Source: Hyaloscypha bicolor E | Lineage: Eukaryota; Ascomycota; Leotiomycetes; Helotiales; Hyaloscyphaceae | Assembly: GCF_002865645.1 (NCBI RefSeq) | Contig: NW_020194518.1 | Coordinates: 1,239,463-1,303,462, forward strand | Direction of reading: 5' to 3' | Length of the DNA: 64,000 nucleotides | Shown here: piece after piece, positions 11,099-22,890 of the stretch | Numbering within the stretch: the first letter of the stretch is position 1 | Layout of the letters: every line of letters begins with the position of its first letter | The notes under the pieces: generated by a model | What the model was told of the DNA's origin: nothing | What the model saw: the letters and a program-made list of their open reading frames with translations, nothing else | The model's database searches: none | Made by a program: the position numbers and the translations under genes

Positions 11099-11774
11099 CT
11101 AAGCCTTACTCTCTTTCCCTTCCATCGCCTTATCAACTACCTTATCCTCCGGATCAAACTTCATACTAACACTATTAACACAATGCCTCTCATCAGTAGG
11201 CGTAGCATATCCCTCCCCTTTAAACACATGTCCCAGGTGGCCTCCACAGTTACTGCACACAATCTCCGTGCGCGTCATGCCCAATGTCGAATCCGTATGT
11301 CTTGTCACCGCACCGGGGATGTTGTCAAAGTATGCAGGCCATCCGCATCCGGACTTGAATTTGTGGGAGGCTTTGTAGAGTGGGGCGTCGCAGGCAGCGC
11401 AGGCGTAGACTCCGGTTGAGGGCATGTGCTTGTCGTATTTGCCGGTGAAGGGGGCTTCGGTTCCTTGTTGGCGGAGGACGCGGAATTGTTCTTCGATGTA
11501 TTAGCCTGGGGTTCTGCTGCATTGAGGGGCGAAGACATATACCTTTTGAGAGAACAGCTTGCCATTCATCGTCGGACTTCTGGAGGGGGTAAGACATCTT
11601 GCTTGGGCTGCTGGTACTAAAGAAACTTGATAGAAAGGGGATTGTTGGCATTGACTTCAGTATTGTTCCTCTTGTGAAGGGTTGTAGGACTTTGTATGGT
11701 GTGGAGTGGCGGGCAGAGTAGTTGCTGAGAGTGTAGAATGTTCTGATGATGGTTGGGAAATCGGGGAAGCGCAT
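11099..11774 (-). CDS. msrB: Peptide-methionine (R)-S-oxide reductase MsrB
   Basis: The enzyme reduces methionine-R-sulfoxide in oxidised proteins back to methionine, using thioredoxin. Two exons (11543-11774 and 11099-11490) flank a 52-nt intron with a GTATAT donor. The MsrB fold is complete: the two zinc CxxC pairs (CAAC and CSNC), the GCGWPAY substrate-site segment and the catalytic cysteine in RHCVNS near the C-terminus. The long form starts at 11774 (207 aa) and adds about 59 residues rich in Arg, Ser and Thr, which fits a mitochondrial targeting peptide. An in-frame ATG at 11597 (MSYPLQKSD) would give a cytosolic form of usual size. Alternative starts giving two locations are plausible but unproven. 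It diverges from the Arf GAP gene. Confidence 0.93.
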
Positions 11775-12130
11775 TGAGATCTTATAAGAAATTTTGTGGG
11801 AGGAAGAACAAGTAAATGTTCCAAATCAAAAGGAAGAAGAAGGTTTGGAATACTTTGACTGGTGGTGGCACGGGTGGCACAGGCAGGTACAGCCTCAGAA
11901 GTATTTCAAATGCTCCCTTGACGTTTCCCCGCCCAATGATGACGTTGGAGGGTCGGACCCTTGCAAACAGACTAGGTTCACGCCCTAAGATTCACTTCCG
12001 CCACGATTCTGGAATTGGGATGTGGAATCAAGGCCGACCATTTCGGAAACAATCGACCGCAGTTCTCAAAACACCCACGTCGCATTGTTCGAGATCCTCG
12101 CCAAACTGATTACACATCCCGAGGAGCAAT
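11775..12130. promoter_or_regulatory. Divergent promoter between msrB and the Arf GAP gene
   Basis: A 356-bp spacer separates two outward-pointing starts. No motif stands out beyond short purine-rich runs; the regulatory role is inferred from position alone. Confidence 0.35.
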
Positions 12131-13895
12131 ATGTCGCGACGGCCTCCCAACCCAGCAGCTGAGCGCGCTGCGCAGAACACACAGACGATCAAGAGTCTTT
12201 TGAAACTGGAAGGCAATAAGACGTGTGCGGACTGCAAAAGAAATAAGCGTAAGCCTCACTTTGGCCATATTCCCAACTTCAATGCTCTTGTACTGATTGA
12301 AGTGTCTGCCAGATCCGAGATGGGCAAGCTGGAACCTGGGCATCTTCATTTGCATAAGATGTTCGGGCATCCATCGAGGGATGGGAACACATATCAGCAG
12401 AGTCAAATCCGTGGACCTCGACGCCTGGACAGATGAGCAGTTACAAAGCGTCTTAAAATGGGGCAATTCGAGAGCGAATAAATACTGGGAGGCAAAGCTG
12501 GCGCCGGGACACGTGCCCTCTGAAGCAAAGATTGAGAACTTTATTAGGACGAAGTACGAATCGAAGAGGTGGGTGATGGAGGGGCCGATGCCGGATCCTT
12601 CGACTTTGGATGCGGATGGTGATGATGATGTGCCGCTGAGTTTGGTGAAGGAAAAGCATGCTATTGAGCGTTCAACTTCACAACGGGCTGAAGCGGGGCA
12701 AGCTGCAGGTGCAGGTCCTTCGCAGGTTAGGAGATCTCAACAGCCTGATTTGTTTGGAGATGACGCTGGTTCTCCTCCTCCGAGAGCCAGTACTGCTGCC
12801 CCTGTTACCTCAAGACCTCCGCCGAAGTCAGAGCCTGCTCCCCCGAAACAGACAAAGCCTGCGGATTCATTATTAGGATTGGATTTCTTTGGGACTGAGG
12901 CTCCTCCACCGAATCGACCATCGAGTGCCACTGCTACACCAGGAGCCCAATCACGGCCCGATTTGAAGCAGTCTATATTGTCTCTGTACGCCTCTGCTCC
13001 TAAACCGCAACAGCAACCGCAACGCCTGCCATCCCATGTTTCGAGTGGATCTTTTGGTGGTATGCAATCTGCTATGCAGCAATCGCCTCCAGCCCAACAA
13101 ACACAGTTTGGAGGAATGAATGATGCGTTCAGCAACCTAGGCTTCTCTGGCCAAAAATCACCTACTATGCAGGCCCAACCAAAGCAATCAGCTTTCTCAG
13201 CTTTAGGCAACCTATCATCCCAACGAGCCCCTACGCAAACCTCACCACCTGCCCTCGGCGGAGGTAGTTTCTTCGAGGCAAAGCCCGTCCAGCAATCCCC
13301 ACCCCCACAACCCACACGAGGCTTTAGCTCCTCCAGCGGATTTGGAGCTTTCGACTCAGCACCAGGAATGTCTCCTGCTCCTCTATCAAACACAGCCAGC
13401 TCCGGACTCAACGACCTCTTCGACTTCTCCTCCCCCGCGCCCCAAGCATCCCCAAAACAAACAGTCGCCTCCCCTTCTGCCCAACACTCCTCGGTATTCA
13501 ACCTCTCTCAACCCACCCCAGCACCAAAGCCTCAACCACCTGCAGCTACAATTAGCGGATGGGGCTCTAACAATGATGCCTGGGGTTCAAACGACGCTTG
13601 GAGCTCTGCCAGCGCCCCAAAGAGTCCTCCGATTAGTAAACCTGCGCCTCCACAAGCCAGCACTGGGGATTTCGGATGGGGAAATCTAGCAAGTCAAAGC
13701 ATAGTCCCTGGAGGTGGAGGAGGTTTTACCCCAGCAAGTCACGCCCCACCGAAAGTTACAGCAGATGAAGATTTCGGAGGATGGAGTGCAGCACCTTCTG
13801 CTCCTACTGTTGGCCATGGACATGGAGCTGCACCTGCGAAGCCTGCTACAGGCTTTGCAGCTAGTGAGGATTTGTTTTCGAATGTTTGGGAGTGA
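12131..13895 (+). CDS. Arf GTPase-activating protein, Age2/SMAP type
   Basis: Arf GAPs stimulate GTP hydrolysis by Arf GTPases and regulate vesicle coats at the trans-Golgi and endosomes. Two exons (12131-12248 and 12313-13895) are separated by a 64-nt intron; the product is 566 aa. The ArfGAP domain covers about residues 15-135, with the zinc finger C-x2-C-x16-C-x2-C (CADC...CIRC), the PRWASWNLG segment and the catalytic arginine in HRGMGTHIS. The remaining 430 residues are low-complexity Pro/Ser/Gln-rich. They carry short coat-binding-like motifs: LLGLD resembling a clathrin box (about residue 230), DLFDF, GWG repeats, and a terminal DLFSNVWE. This layout matches Age2/SMAP rather than Gcs1/Glo3. 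The intron splits the zinc finger, and splicing is needed to complete it. Confidence 0.9.
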
Positions 13896-14227
13896 GTGAA
13901 CTTGTTTAGGAGAGGATGAGATATCCGTGAGCCAGTAAAGATCTGCCTCCAGCCGGAATATACCTGTTTGTCATCGTAGGTGATTATATCAAGATATAAG
14001 GCGATCAAAACTCTGCATTTAGGACCGCTAAACGATTGATTGATTCGCTCCCCTGACGCCGTGCTATGCTGCAGTGTGTCCTGTCCGGATCTACTAAATT
14101 ACAATGCAATACTCCCTACAATAAACTCCATCTCTTTCTCAATTCTCTCCCCGTTTCTCAAGATCCTTCTACTCCTTCCATTGCCGTCCTCTCATCTACT
14201 CATTGTAATCTTTTAAGAGGATGCAGA
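13896..14227. other. Convergent 3' spacer
   Basis: A 332-bp gap between the Arf GAP stop and the sft1 stop. No coding or structured element is visible. Confidence 0.35.
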
Positions 14228-14631
14228 TCAAAAGATAAAACCCCAGATAAACCATAGGATCAAAACACCTCCCACAATCATCCCCGAAAGCTTCAATATC
14301 GCAACCTTATTCCCACTCGCAGCCATTCTTCCCAATCGCCCCGCAGACCCCTTCAAGCTCGTGCTCATCGAGGAGAATGTATCTGACTATTCAAACCATT
14401 AGCCTCTTGCCCCTATTCAGCTTGCTCCAATTGTCCACCTCACATTATCGTGAAAAGGAGGCGAGGAAAAAGTGAAGAGAGATAGAGGAAACATACAGTA
14501 TTATCAATAACATCTTGCGCCCTCGCATTATCATAAATATCCACTGTCACGCCCCTCAGCGCCGAGACTTTATTAGATAGCTCAGCCAAACGCGAGTTGT
14601 TCTGGCGTTCGCGCTCGTAGGCGTCTGACAT
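14228..14631 (-). CDS. sft1: Qc-SNARE Sft1, Golgi transport
   Basis: A small tail-anchored SNARE of 97 aa, the same length as yeast Sft1, which acts in retrograde fusion within the Golgi. Exon 1 (14497-14631) encodes 45 residues, exon 2 (14228-14386) the last 52; the 110-nt intron has a GTATGT donor and an AATAG acceptor. The SNARE heptad helix runs from about residue 10 to 75 (LAELSNKVSALRGVTVDIYD...). A hydrophobic membrane anchor of about 18 residues (MIVGGVLILWFIW) ends the protein two residues from the stop. The alternative acceptor four bases downstream (CAG) breaks the frame, so the AATAG site is preferred. Reading through the donor without splicing gives a truncated protein without a membrane anchor. 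Bet1 is the closest alternative family, but the short N-terminus favours Sft1. Confidence 0.88.
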
Positions 14632-15320
14632 CTTGACTGCTTCCCTCTTCCCTCACTCACTCACTACCTCCTTTTGTGAATGCTCTCAATGTGAGATTGG
14701 CGTATGCGGTGTATTTAGGTTGGTAAGAGTAGTTGAGGAGATTCCGGATCCAGCGGGCGAATTGTTTCGAGTTGGTGTCACAGTCTCTTTGTTCCCAGAC
14801 ACAGCGAATGGTGCGCTGATGCGCCCGAGTGTTGGTGGAGGCTTCTTGCGATTGAGCGGGGTAAGGTTTTGAGAGGCAGATTGCTGTGCTGGAGCGTCGT
14901 CGTCCCTGAGCTGTCGCTTGTTCAAGGCAGGTTGTGAAGTCGGGCAAATTGTCTTCATGTGTCCGCGTGGAGGTGACGGCTCAGCCACGCCTGATTGTGA
15001 ATGTGGCTTGAGAGACTTTGATGACGAAATCCGTGCTAGTCAGCGGCGCATCACTCCTCCTAATCCCGACCATAACCACGCCGACGACTCGCATTTCCTT
15101 TCCACGGACATCGACGCTTTTGCGCACTCTCGCAGGTTTGAGATTTGAGGAAAGCGCTATTGAAAAAGCTTTTGGATGCTCGGCACAGCTACGATTCCGG
15201 ACACGAGATAGTTAGGAACCGGCGGCCCTAGGTACCCCACTAATACACCAGCGTGCTGAGGCACGGCACATCAACAACCTCATACCTGTTCTTTTCCAGA
15301 AAAACAGGGGGAAGTTCGCA
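14632..15320. promoter_or_regulatory. Divergent promoter region between sft1 and the SYLF/SH3 gene
   Basis: A 689-bp spacer lies between two outward starts. Short overlapping open frames on both strands show no family resemblance and are treated as chance. No repeat or clear binding site was noted. Confidence 0.35.
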
Positions 15321-16752
15321 ATGGGGATCCACAACCCTCTTCCGTCGTCTATGGCGTGTAAGTGCTTTCTGCTATAGCCCTAGAAGCAAGGCAACAGCTG
15401 ATATACCCCGCTACAGCGGAATGCAAGAAGTGCGGCAAGATTCTAGCATCCTTCGTTGATCCACGCCAGGCCTTTGGCCCAGACAAGATTATTCCTCCTC
15501 AAATCCTCGCAAACGCAAAGGTAGCTGCTCTTTCCCTTCCATCCTCCTCATCAAGCTGTGAAGTATAGCTCGGATATACATGAAACTAACCGGAAGCCCA
15601 GGGACTTGCGATCCTGACCGTGATCAAAGCCGGCTTCCTCGGCTCTGCACGATACGGCAATGGTGTCGTCGTCGCCCGCCTCTCGGACGGTTCCTGGAGC
15701 GCGCCTTCAGCAATCGGCACCGGGGGCGCTGGCTTCGGCGGCCAGATCGGCTTCGAGCTCACAGATTTCGTTTTCATCCTCAATGATGCCGCCGCCGTGC
15801 GGACCTTCTCTCAACAGGGGTCCATCACACTCGGTGGGAATGTTTCAATAGCAGCTGGGCCTGTAGGACGGAATGCCGAGGCCGCAGGAGCTGCGAGCAT
15901 GAAGGGCGTGGCGGGAATATTCTCTTACAGTAAGACAAAGGGCTTGTTTGCGGGTGTCAGTTTGGAGGGTTCGGCGATCATTGAGAGAAGAGATGCGAAC
16001 GAGAAACTCTACGGCCAACGCTATACTGCGACCCAGCTCCTGACTGGTTCTGTGCGTCCCCCGCCAGCAGCACAACCGCTCATGAACGTCCTGAACACGC
16101 GGATCTTTGCTGGTAGCTCCGCGGGCGATGATGCGATTTACAACGATATCCCTGTGTATGACGACAGACATGATGATGTGGTATGGGAGGGACGGAGAGG
16201 AAGTGCGTACGGTGAAGGCGTAAGGAGGGATCGCACAGGCAGCGTCAATTCTGGGCAGGGGAACGCATCAGATTACATATACAGCGACAAGCCTAAACGT
16301 GCGAGTACGTGGGCAGACGACATCTACGATCGACCTACAGGAAGCGTGGCCCGGGCGAACAGTGGGCGAGGTCGTGGTTTCGACGATGATTATGTGTACT
16401 CGGATTCGCCAACCAGTCCAGTTAGTCCGAGTGGGAAAATTGGACCTGGTAGACCTGCGGCGCCGAAACCACTGTTCCAGGGGAAGACAGGCAATTTGAG
16501 AGACAATGAGGCGATCGCGCTGTTTACGTTCGACGGGGAGCAGCCGGGGGATTTGGGGTTTAAGAAGGGTGATGTGATTACGGTGACGAAAAAGACTGAT
16601 AGTACGAATGATTGGTGGTATGTCTTCCTTGTCACATTACTCCGCTCCCCCTCCCTTCGTTTTGAGATAGGGAACTAACGACAAACTGTAGGACGGGCAT
16701 AATCGGCACCCGAACCGGCATATTCCCTGCCAACTATGTGAAAATGACCTAG
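15321..16752 (+). CDS. SYLF and SH3 domain protein, Ysc84/Lsb3-like, actin and endocytosis
   Basis: Homologues (yeast Ysc84/Lsb3, animal SH3YL1) bind phosphoinositides and actin through the SYLF domain and Las17/WASP through SH3, acting at cortical actin patches. Four exons (15321-15357, 15417-15520, 15602-16617, 16692-16752) give 405 aa. The N-terminus MGIHNPLPSS is typical of the family. The SYLF domain fills about residues 15-225, including FVDPRQAFGP, GLAILTVIKAGF, GFELTDFVFIL and LYGQRYTATQLL. A Ser/Gly/Asp/Tyr-rich linker with YSDKP/YSDSP-like repeats follows. The C-terminal SH3 has ALFTFDGEQPGDLGF, the NDWW tryptophan pair and GIFPANYV. The last intron (74 nt) cuts the second Trp codon region, so SH3 is whole only after splicing. 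All introns have normal signals. Confidence 0.93.
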
Positions 16753-17840
16753 AGACAACGCCTTACAGCCCAATACCACAACCACACTTCCATTACATAC
16801 TTTACTCTCTCTTTCTCCTTACTTTATTCCTCTCTCACCACGAGTCTTTTTTCAGATTAGCGATTCAGGTGTCGTACAGAGCGGTGGTTGGGTATACAGA
16901 GTGGGGCCACGTTTGGAGTACAGTATGCGAATAAGTTATGTAAAAGGCATTAGGGGAGGAGTTTTGGGAATAAGCGTTGGTTAGGTTTGGTTAAATTGAA
17001 TGTTTATTGGGAATTTCCGAGCGGTTTTGAGATTGTGCCCAGGTTGGGTTTAATTCGACACGTGCGAAAAGGGGGCGAGTGATTTAGTTGGGAAATGACT
17101 GGCTACTCAAGCGAGTTCTGAACGCGAATCTTCCTTCCTTATGCCTCAAAATATTTTGTGCTTGTTTCCGCAAGTTATGTTTTCATCGCTGGTCGAATGT
17201 CCGGATTCGGCAATCAGCATCAATGTACCATTTCCCATAATATTTTCCCCGCCGCGAAAATAGCCCGAGCTTTTGGTCTGGAAGAAATCTTGCTGCTGCA
17301 TCGCCCTTTTTCCAGCCCTTTACGAAGGACAGATTGCTTTGTTAAACATGCCTAGAGTACCACCAAATCAACCTCCTCCTCCCCCAACTGCCGTTACACT
17401 AGGGAATACGGAGTATGTCGGCTTCGTCTTATTCCCTCTGTCTGAATGGCCCACAAGTTGTGGATCGAGAGTATTTCCAGCTGGGTTGAGACTGATGGTG
17501 AGGTTGTACAGCTCCCTGATGTCCACTTCAATCTTCCCAATTTGCGCCAAGTCCAGACTGCTCCAGAAAGCAGAAATGGCTGTTATCCAGATGAAGGGAT
17601 ATTTGTCCTCGAAACTGACGTCCTGCTAAGCTTTCCGGACTACGTCGCTCCCCGGAAACTGGGAAAGTTCGTCCACGAGCAGCCTCGAGTGCACGAAAAA
17701 GATCTCGAAATCCTCCGATGATAAGTGAGGCCTGCTCACCACTACTCTGCGCTCCTCTATCACTCTAGGTAATTCATATTGCGCCTTCCAAGCTGGTCCC
17801 TTGAAGAGGGGTCTCCAGCGACGCACCCCCTCCGCCCTTC
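16753..17840. other. Spacer entering the decayed region
   Basis: The first 300 bp should hold the 3' UTR of the SYLF/SH3 gene. Between 17260 and 17730 fragments on both strands look faintly coding (plus-strand frame 17446-17721; minus-strand frame 17368-17550 with ELYNLTISLNPAG), but neither can be extended or matched to a family. They may be debris of a dead gene next to the beta-lactamase relic. Confidence 0.3.
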
Positions 17841-17849
17841 ATCTATCCC

Positions 17850-19055
17850 TCGCGGACGCCATTCAGTCGCTTGAGACGCTACTCTCAATGTGCGAGCGCT
17901 CTAGGCCGTTGCACTGGCGTCATTCAGAACGGAGTCAATTTCACAAAGGCCTTCGGAGTCTGTGACGTTGAACACCAGGTTCCTATTGATGCCAACTCAA
18001 AACTTCTCATTTGCTCCACATCTTTCGCCGCCGCAGTCGCTGGGGCCGCTGGGAAAGGCAAAATGCAGTTCGACGACCCCCTGATCAAGTTCATTCCTGA
18101 ATTTTGCCCAACTACTGACGCTGATTTACTAGAGAGGCAACACTTTCAAATTGCCTTAGTCATACCAGTGGCCTCGCAAATCCCCAAATGCATGTAAATG
18201 TTGACATCCCTTGTTCTTCCAGCCACTCTACGATCTGCAGTGTATGTCTGTTTTGCATGTCCGTAATGCTAATATCTATCCAGTCTCCTGCTCGGCCCAA
18301 GGGATATCCCACTCCCATCCGAGGATGAGCTCATCAATTTTGTCAACTCGTTCCCAACCACCAAACCCCACGACCAAGAACGCTCCGAAACGACACGGAG
18401 CTGGAATTACACCTAAGTGGGCTACGTACTACAAGCACCTCTGTTGCAACGCGCATACAGGTGTAAATATTCCACCTCTCTATACCGAGGATTCTGCGGC
18501 CGTTGCGTATGTCACGAACAGCAGTGATACATGCTACTGTATCTACCATAACATGGCCATGCCTCACGTCAGATAATCAGATGCATCCTTCGTGAAGCTA
18601 GTTGTTTCGTCGGAAACTAGCATCACGGACGAGCATCACACGATCCTTGGCGAGCATGGGCATGGGAAGTTCTGTCAGTGACCTGCTCAAGTGGTGTAAT
18701 GTCTTCCTGTCAAATTATTCCCATCAGCCATCAGACGGACATGCTGCCCAGACCGAGAATCACCCTCCGTCCCCAACCATCCTCGATATCCGTCTCGCCA
18801 GACCCCTCGCACCCTCCAATTCTCGGTGCCACTTCCCCCCCACGACTTGTATTTCAATCCAATGGTCATACGAATGGATCCGATTGCACCATTCTGCTAT
18901 TCCCCTCTGACCGATGCGCGGTGGTTGCATGTGCGAATGGCAATACGGAAGGAGATGCCGCAGACTGGGCGGCCGAATTGCTAACTCAGGCGTTGTTTGA
19001 TCTCCAATCGCAAAAAATTCTACTCCTGGCGGAAGAGAAATCTCAGGTAAGATAG
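17850..19055 (+). pseudogene. Broken beta-lactamase-related (serine hydrolase) gene
   Basis: Fragments in shifting frames resemble fungal beta-lactamase/transpeptidase-fold hydrolases in the right order. They are: GVNFTKAFGVCDVE with IDANSKLLICSTS near 17930-18020 (the S-x-x-K serine motif is altered, reading STSF), FDDPLIKFIPEF near 18072-18105, the segment before FVNSFPTTKPHD near 18340, LGEHGHGK near 18650, and the C-terminal block GSDCTILLFPSDRCAVVACANG to EGDAADWAAELLTQALFDL near 18873-19000. Stops and frameshifts lie between them (for example after IPKCM at 18195-18197 and after HNMAMPHVR at 18574-18576). The canonical SxxK lysine is missing in the readable frame. No splicing pattern I could find rejoins the pieces, so I call it a pseudogene. 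The family includes LovD-like acyltransferases and esterases, so the original substrate is unknown. Confidence 0.72.
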
Positions 19056-22000
19056 GAAGATCATGGCCGGATGTTGGGTGATTGGAAACGCAAGAAGGAG
19101 GCTTGATGTGACGATGCAACGATCGTGAACTCACGATGCCCTCCTGATAGGTAGTCGTAAACGCGAACTCGACGCCACTGTCATCCCAGATCCTGGCTGC
19201 TGCTGTGGAGCGTACAAGGTAAATACAAGGCACTCAACACAATCATTTCAGTTTCGCGGGACTATCGCGGCTTTTACGCCATCTTCTGACAACATTCCAT
19301 CATCACACTAGGAATTACAATATTAGCAATGAGCATCATTGAATAAAGAAAGGTCCAAAACGGGAATCGAACAGGCAAATCCTCGGGGGCAGGCACCGCC
19401 TTTGCTCCTTTCCCCGGCACGCCTGTGGTCTCTTCTGCATCCTCCACTTGACGCCGTTTTGCCACGAGACTTGATAATCTTTGGGGGCATACGAGGATTT
19501 ATTGGGAGCTGCTTTTTCACCACATGTTCAAACTATATTGAAGCGACAGGCTGACCATTACTCTTTCCATGAAAGTAGCGAAATACCAGTAATGTATAGC
19601 TGCCCTTACCCTTGTATGACTTTCTCTATTCATTTCACCATGCAGTTCGGTTGCTAAGCGTGCCCTGAAATGGCTCAAGGTGAGAGGCGAGTGGTTGAGA
19701 CTTTGGCGTTGAAACAAGCTTTGGAAACAAAATTTGGAGTATGAGGGAGAGTAAGAGGGAGAGTATTAGGAGGGGCGGGACGGGTTTGGGGAGTTTGCCG
19801 GGGAATAAGGGGTGATGCTTGAGTTTTGCGGCTGTTGCTTTCGTTAGTTTAAAACTGGAATTGATTCGCATGTTGACACCATCTCATGGCTTCCTTTCGT
19901 GGAGCCTTAACACCACGTCAACTCCTCGACCATTGACTCAGCACCTCTCCTTAGTTATATTAGTAAAGAGGGCAGGGGACATAAACCATAAACAGTTCTC
20001 AAGTTCGTAATGGGTTGTGTCGAGAATTCCAGAGTCGAATACTCGCTACGTAAGAGAGGACCATGGCCCAGGACTCGACCTGGGGAATCGGGGATCTTCC
20101 CCTCTGAGCACCGTGCACAATCTCGCAGACACAATTGCTGATAATTATCACGAAAGAAATCCTTGGGTGGGGGCGTGGGCGTAGGTGTGACGGAGCACGA
20201 AGGGAGCCAGTATTGTACAACATTTGGTATCAACCGCATGCATGCTCGCAGTTCTGTGGTTTCTCCAGACAGCCACAATCCAGAGCGTTTAGCTCATAAG
20301 GAAGAATAAATGTGATTCCAACTTTAGCGATAGGCGTGTGGATTAGGTCTGAGCTGGTTTGCTTAGTGCTGCTTACTGCTGCTCACTGTGGCTCATTGTG
20401 GCTCGATTCTCACAGGGGCTCAGCGAGCTGACTACAGCCCATTTAGCCTTACTGTTAGAGTTCTGAGAGCAGTCTGTCGGCTTCTTGCCGACAATTGCTG
20501 ATGTCCCAGGTAGTGATCCTAGTGGAACGAGCTGCAGCTGCGCATTGCATCACCTCTGGTGCGACAGCGTGCCTGGATTTACAGCGAGTGATATCGATCG
20601 GTGCAGAGAGAATGCAAAGAACAAAGTAGCAAATACCCTCAAAATGATATCACCGTATCCCAAGGATCCGATCTCGCAATCTCCTGGCGCTCAATATCAA
20701 CTGACTTGAGGAACTCCGAAAGCGGTGCCGCCCGACTTGGTACATAACACACCGGTTCTCATCCAAACACTTCCACTTCCTGAACGACTTTGAAATGGGA
20801 TGGTCTGAATGAAAACACCCTCAAAACGCAACAGTTGGAGATACCTGTGTAGCCAAGCCGAGCCCTACGGCATTTGCTGTTACCAGACTTCCGCCCCCAG
20901 CGGTCCGTGGTACTTGCGAAATCGGCTCTGCACCTCTTATCTTGTCGCCCGCCACTAAGGCAGTTGAACCATACAAAGCTTGACTTGATACCAATATGGC
21001 AATCTTCTGGCGATCTTTCGACTTCTTATCATGAAGTTCTTGGAGTTGTGGTGACTCTTTGTAGAAGAGAAGAGAGAAGATGCCATCTGAAGACCGAAGC
21101 AAAGCTGGCTGCTTGAGGTGAGGTTCGATCAAAGCCCGACAAAGTTTATGATCGTCACGAGTCAGGCCATAATTAGCATGTTTCACTGCAGGGGTCCAAT
21201 TTTGGATCCCCAAGCTACGAGGAGCTGACCAGGAGAATCCAGGGAGAATCCAGGGGAAGCTTACCTCCTAACCTAGTCCCTCGCGGCCTTGCCCCCAAAG
21301 GGTAGTACTCCGTACTGTGGTAAACCTGCACGTCCAAGCCTCCTCTCAATAAGGGGGAGCTGATGGATACGAAGCCTTTTAGGCTTTTTCATGCTTCTAG
21401 AAGGCGTCTTTGGCGAGCGACGGTGGCGCCGTCAATTTCGGATTTCCGCACTCCACGTTCCACGCCTGTCGCCGACCACGCTGGCTGGCGCTTGTGGCTT
21501 TGTGCTGCCCCCGAATTATCCGACTTCTTCAATCTCACAGACTCACAGGCCAGCCAAAAGGAAGCAACTCGGTATCCGGACGTTGAGCGGTAATTAAACG
21601 TTTTTTTTTTTTTTTTCAGCGCATCAGATGATGGACCTGCTGCAGCCTGCACGCTCGAGCCAGCGGGAGGGAGCGTGGAGGGCAGCGGAGATGGAATTGG
21701 AATCACATCACTTGAATGTTTCTCACCGCCATCGACATCTCCGAGTCGGACAGCGTTGGCGACCGCATTATTCTGGCTCTGTTCGAAGAATGCGGCTTGC
21801 CTATCAAAGCTCGGCCGACCTGCCAAGATTCCCATTCTAAGGAAGCCTTCTTCAAGGCCCAAGCCTGGGAGTCTGGGACGAGCATCCGCGCCAGGGGGGA
21901 GCGGACCTGGTCTCGTCTGGGCCCGCAACACCAGGTCGTGGTCGTGTCCATCCTTCTTGGCCATCACCCACATGTGTGCCATTTTGAGCTGCTCGTTGGT

Positions 22001-22504
22001 CAAATCCAGCCTCGGAGTGGTCCGTAGTTGTCCGTCTATCGAAGCCCATTGCCCAAGAGGCTGCTATCAAATTTCGTATATGTACATCTGCTCGAGACAG
22101 ATCGGTAGTTGGTACGTACTCTACCGCCAGCCCACCTCGTCTGGCTTGTCAGCCGCATGGTTTGATCTCCCTCCCATATTGTCACAGCCCCGAATTCAAT
22201 GGGAAAACTTGAGCACAGCCTGTAGTGGTACCCTCGTGTTGTCCAACTTGTCCAGCTGATCGAGTCGGCCGCTCAGGAGTCAGGGCATCCGCTGTTGGCA
22301 GCAGCCGTGTCCAGACATTCGCATTAGCAATCGGATTGCTGTTCCAGGGCGCGCTCCGACGATACAGTACCTGCTTAGGGTCTGCTGGAGAATCACAAGG
22401 TCACACACACCGCCTCGCTGTTGCGACGTCGTTCGCTCTCAGGTAACCCCCACGAGTTTCGCGGCCTCTGGTGGTCTTTGGCGTCTCTGGTGTCTCTGGA
22501 CTAG
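19056..22504. other. Gene-poor decayed region
   Basis: About 3.4 kb without a supportable gene. Minus-strand fragments at 19274-19465 (with a hydrophobic segment), 19635-19871, 20821-21213 and 21389-22003 are open but lack recognisable motifs. A run of 16 T lies at 21601-21616 and an imperfect GCT/CACTG/GGCTC tandem stretch near 20350-20410. It looks like accumulated debris rather than active genes. Confidence 0.35.
21601..21616. repeat. T16 homopolymer
   Basis: Sixteen consecutive T, the longest single-base run I noticed in the window. Read on the minus strand it is A16, as left by poly(A)-primed retroposition, but no retroposed body is recognisable beside it. It could equally be slippage. 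Confidence 0.6.
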
Positions 22505-22890
22505 GGGTGGACAATTAAATTTAATGGCTACCCGATTAAGATATAATTAAATATAATGATCTTAAGACGATTAAGCGTTAAATTAACCAGAGGGCTAGAA
22601 ATTGATGCCTGTGAAATACTTCTCTCGTCTTGGAGAATGATTCTTCCTACACATCAGGTTAGATAATAGTGCTTTTATTGACTGGATGGATATTAGTATC
22701 GGAGGATATTAATATGAGCAGAAGAGAGGAATAAAAATACATCTTTAGTCCTTATTACTATTCCAAGTGCCCGTTATTTTCATTAAAAATCATAAATTTA
22801 AGCATAAAATAATGCAGATACTAATAGTAAGCACATTATTATAATAACGCTAAGCCGATTAAATAATTAATTAATTCATTAAAAGTTTGC
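22505..22890. other. A+T-rich island, possibly RIP-degraded repeat
   Basis: An abrupt block of very A+T-rich DNA, full of ATTAA, TTAAT and TAATTA, is flanked on both sides by markedly G+C-rich sequence. No frame is open for any length. In Pezizomycotina such islands commonly are repeats hit by repeat-induced point mutation (C to T, producing TpA), sometimes with heterochromatin. No transposon protein or terminal repeat is recognisable here, so the origin is inferred. Confidence 0.5.

Noticed and set aside
12737..13501. Long minus-strand frame of 254 codons
   Set aside because: It is a shadow of the Pro/Ser/Gln-rich part of the Arf GAP gene; the repetitive plus-strand codons keep the opposite frame open.
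19350..19390. Second tRNA-like T-loop (GTTCGATTCCC on the minus strand)
   Set aside because: Flanking bases do not form a five-pair T-stem or an acceptor stem.
21389..22003. Minus-strand frame of 204 codons containing a poly-Lys run from the T16 tract
   Set aside because: It depends on a homopolymer, is rich in simple sequence and has no recognisable domain; treated as chance in decayed DNA.
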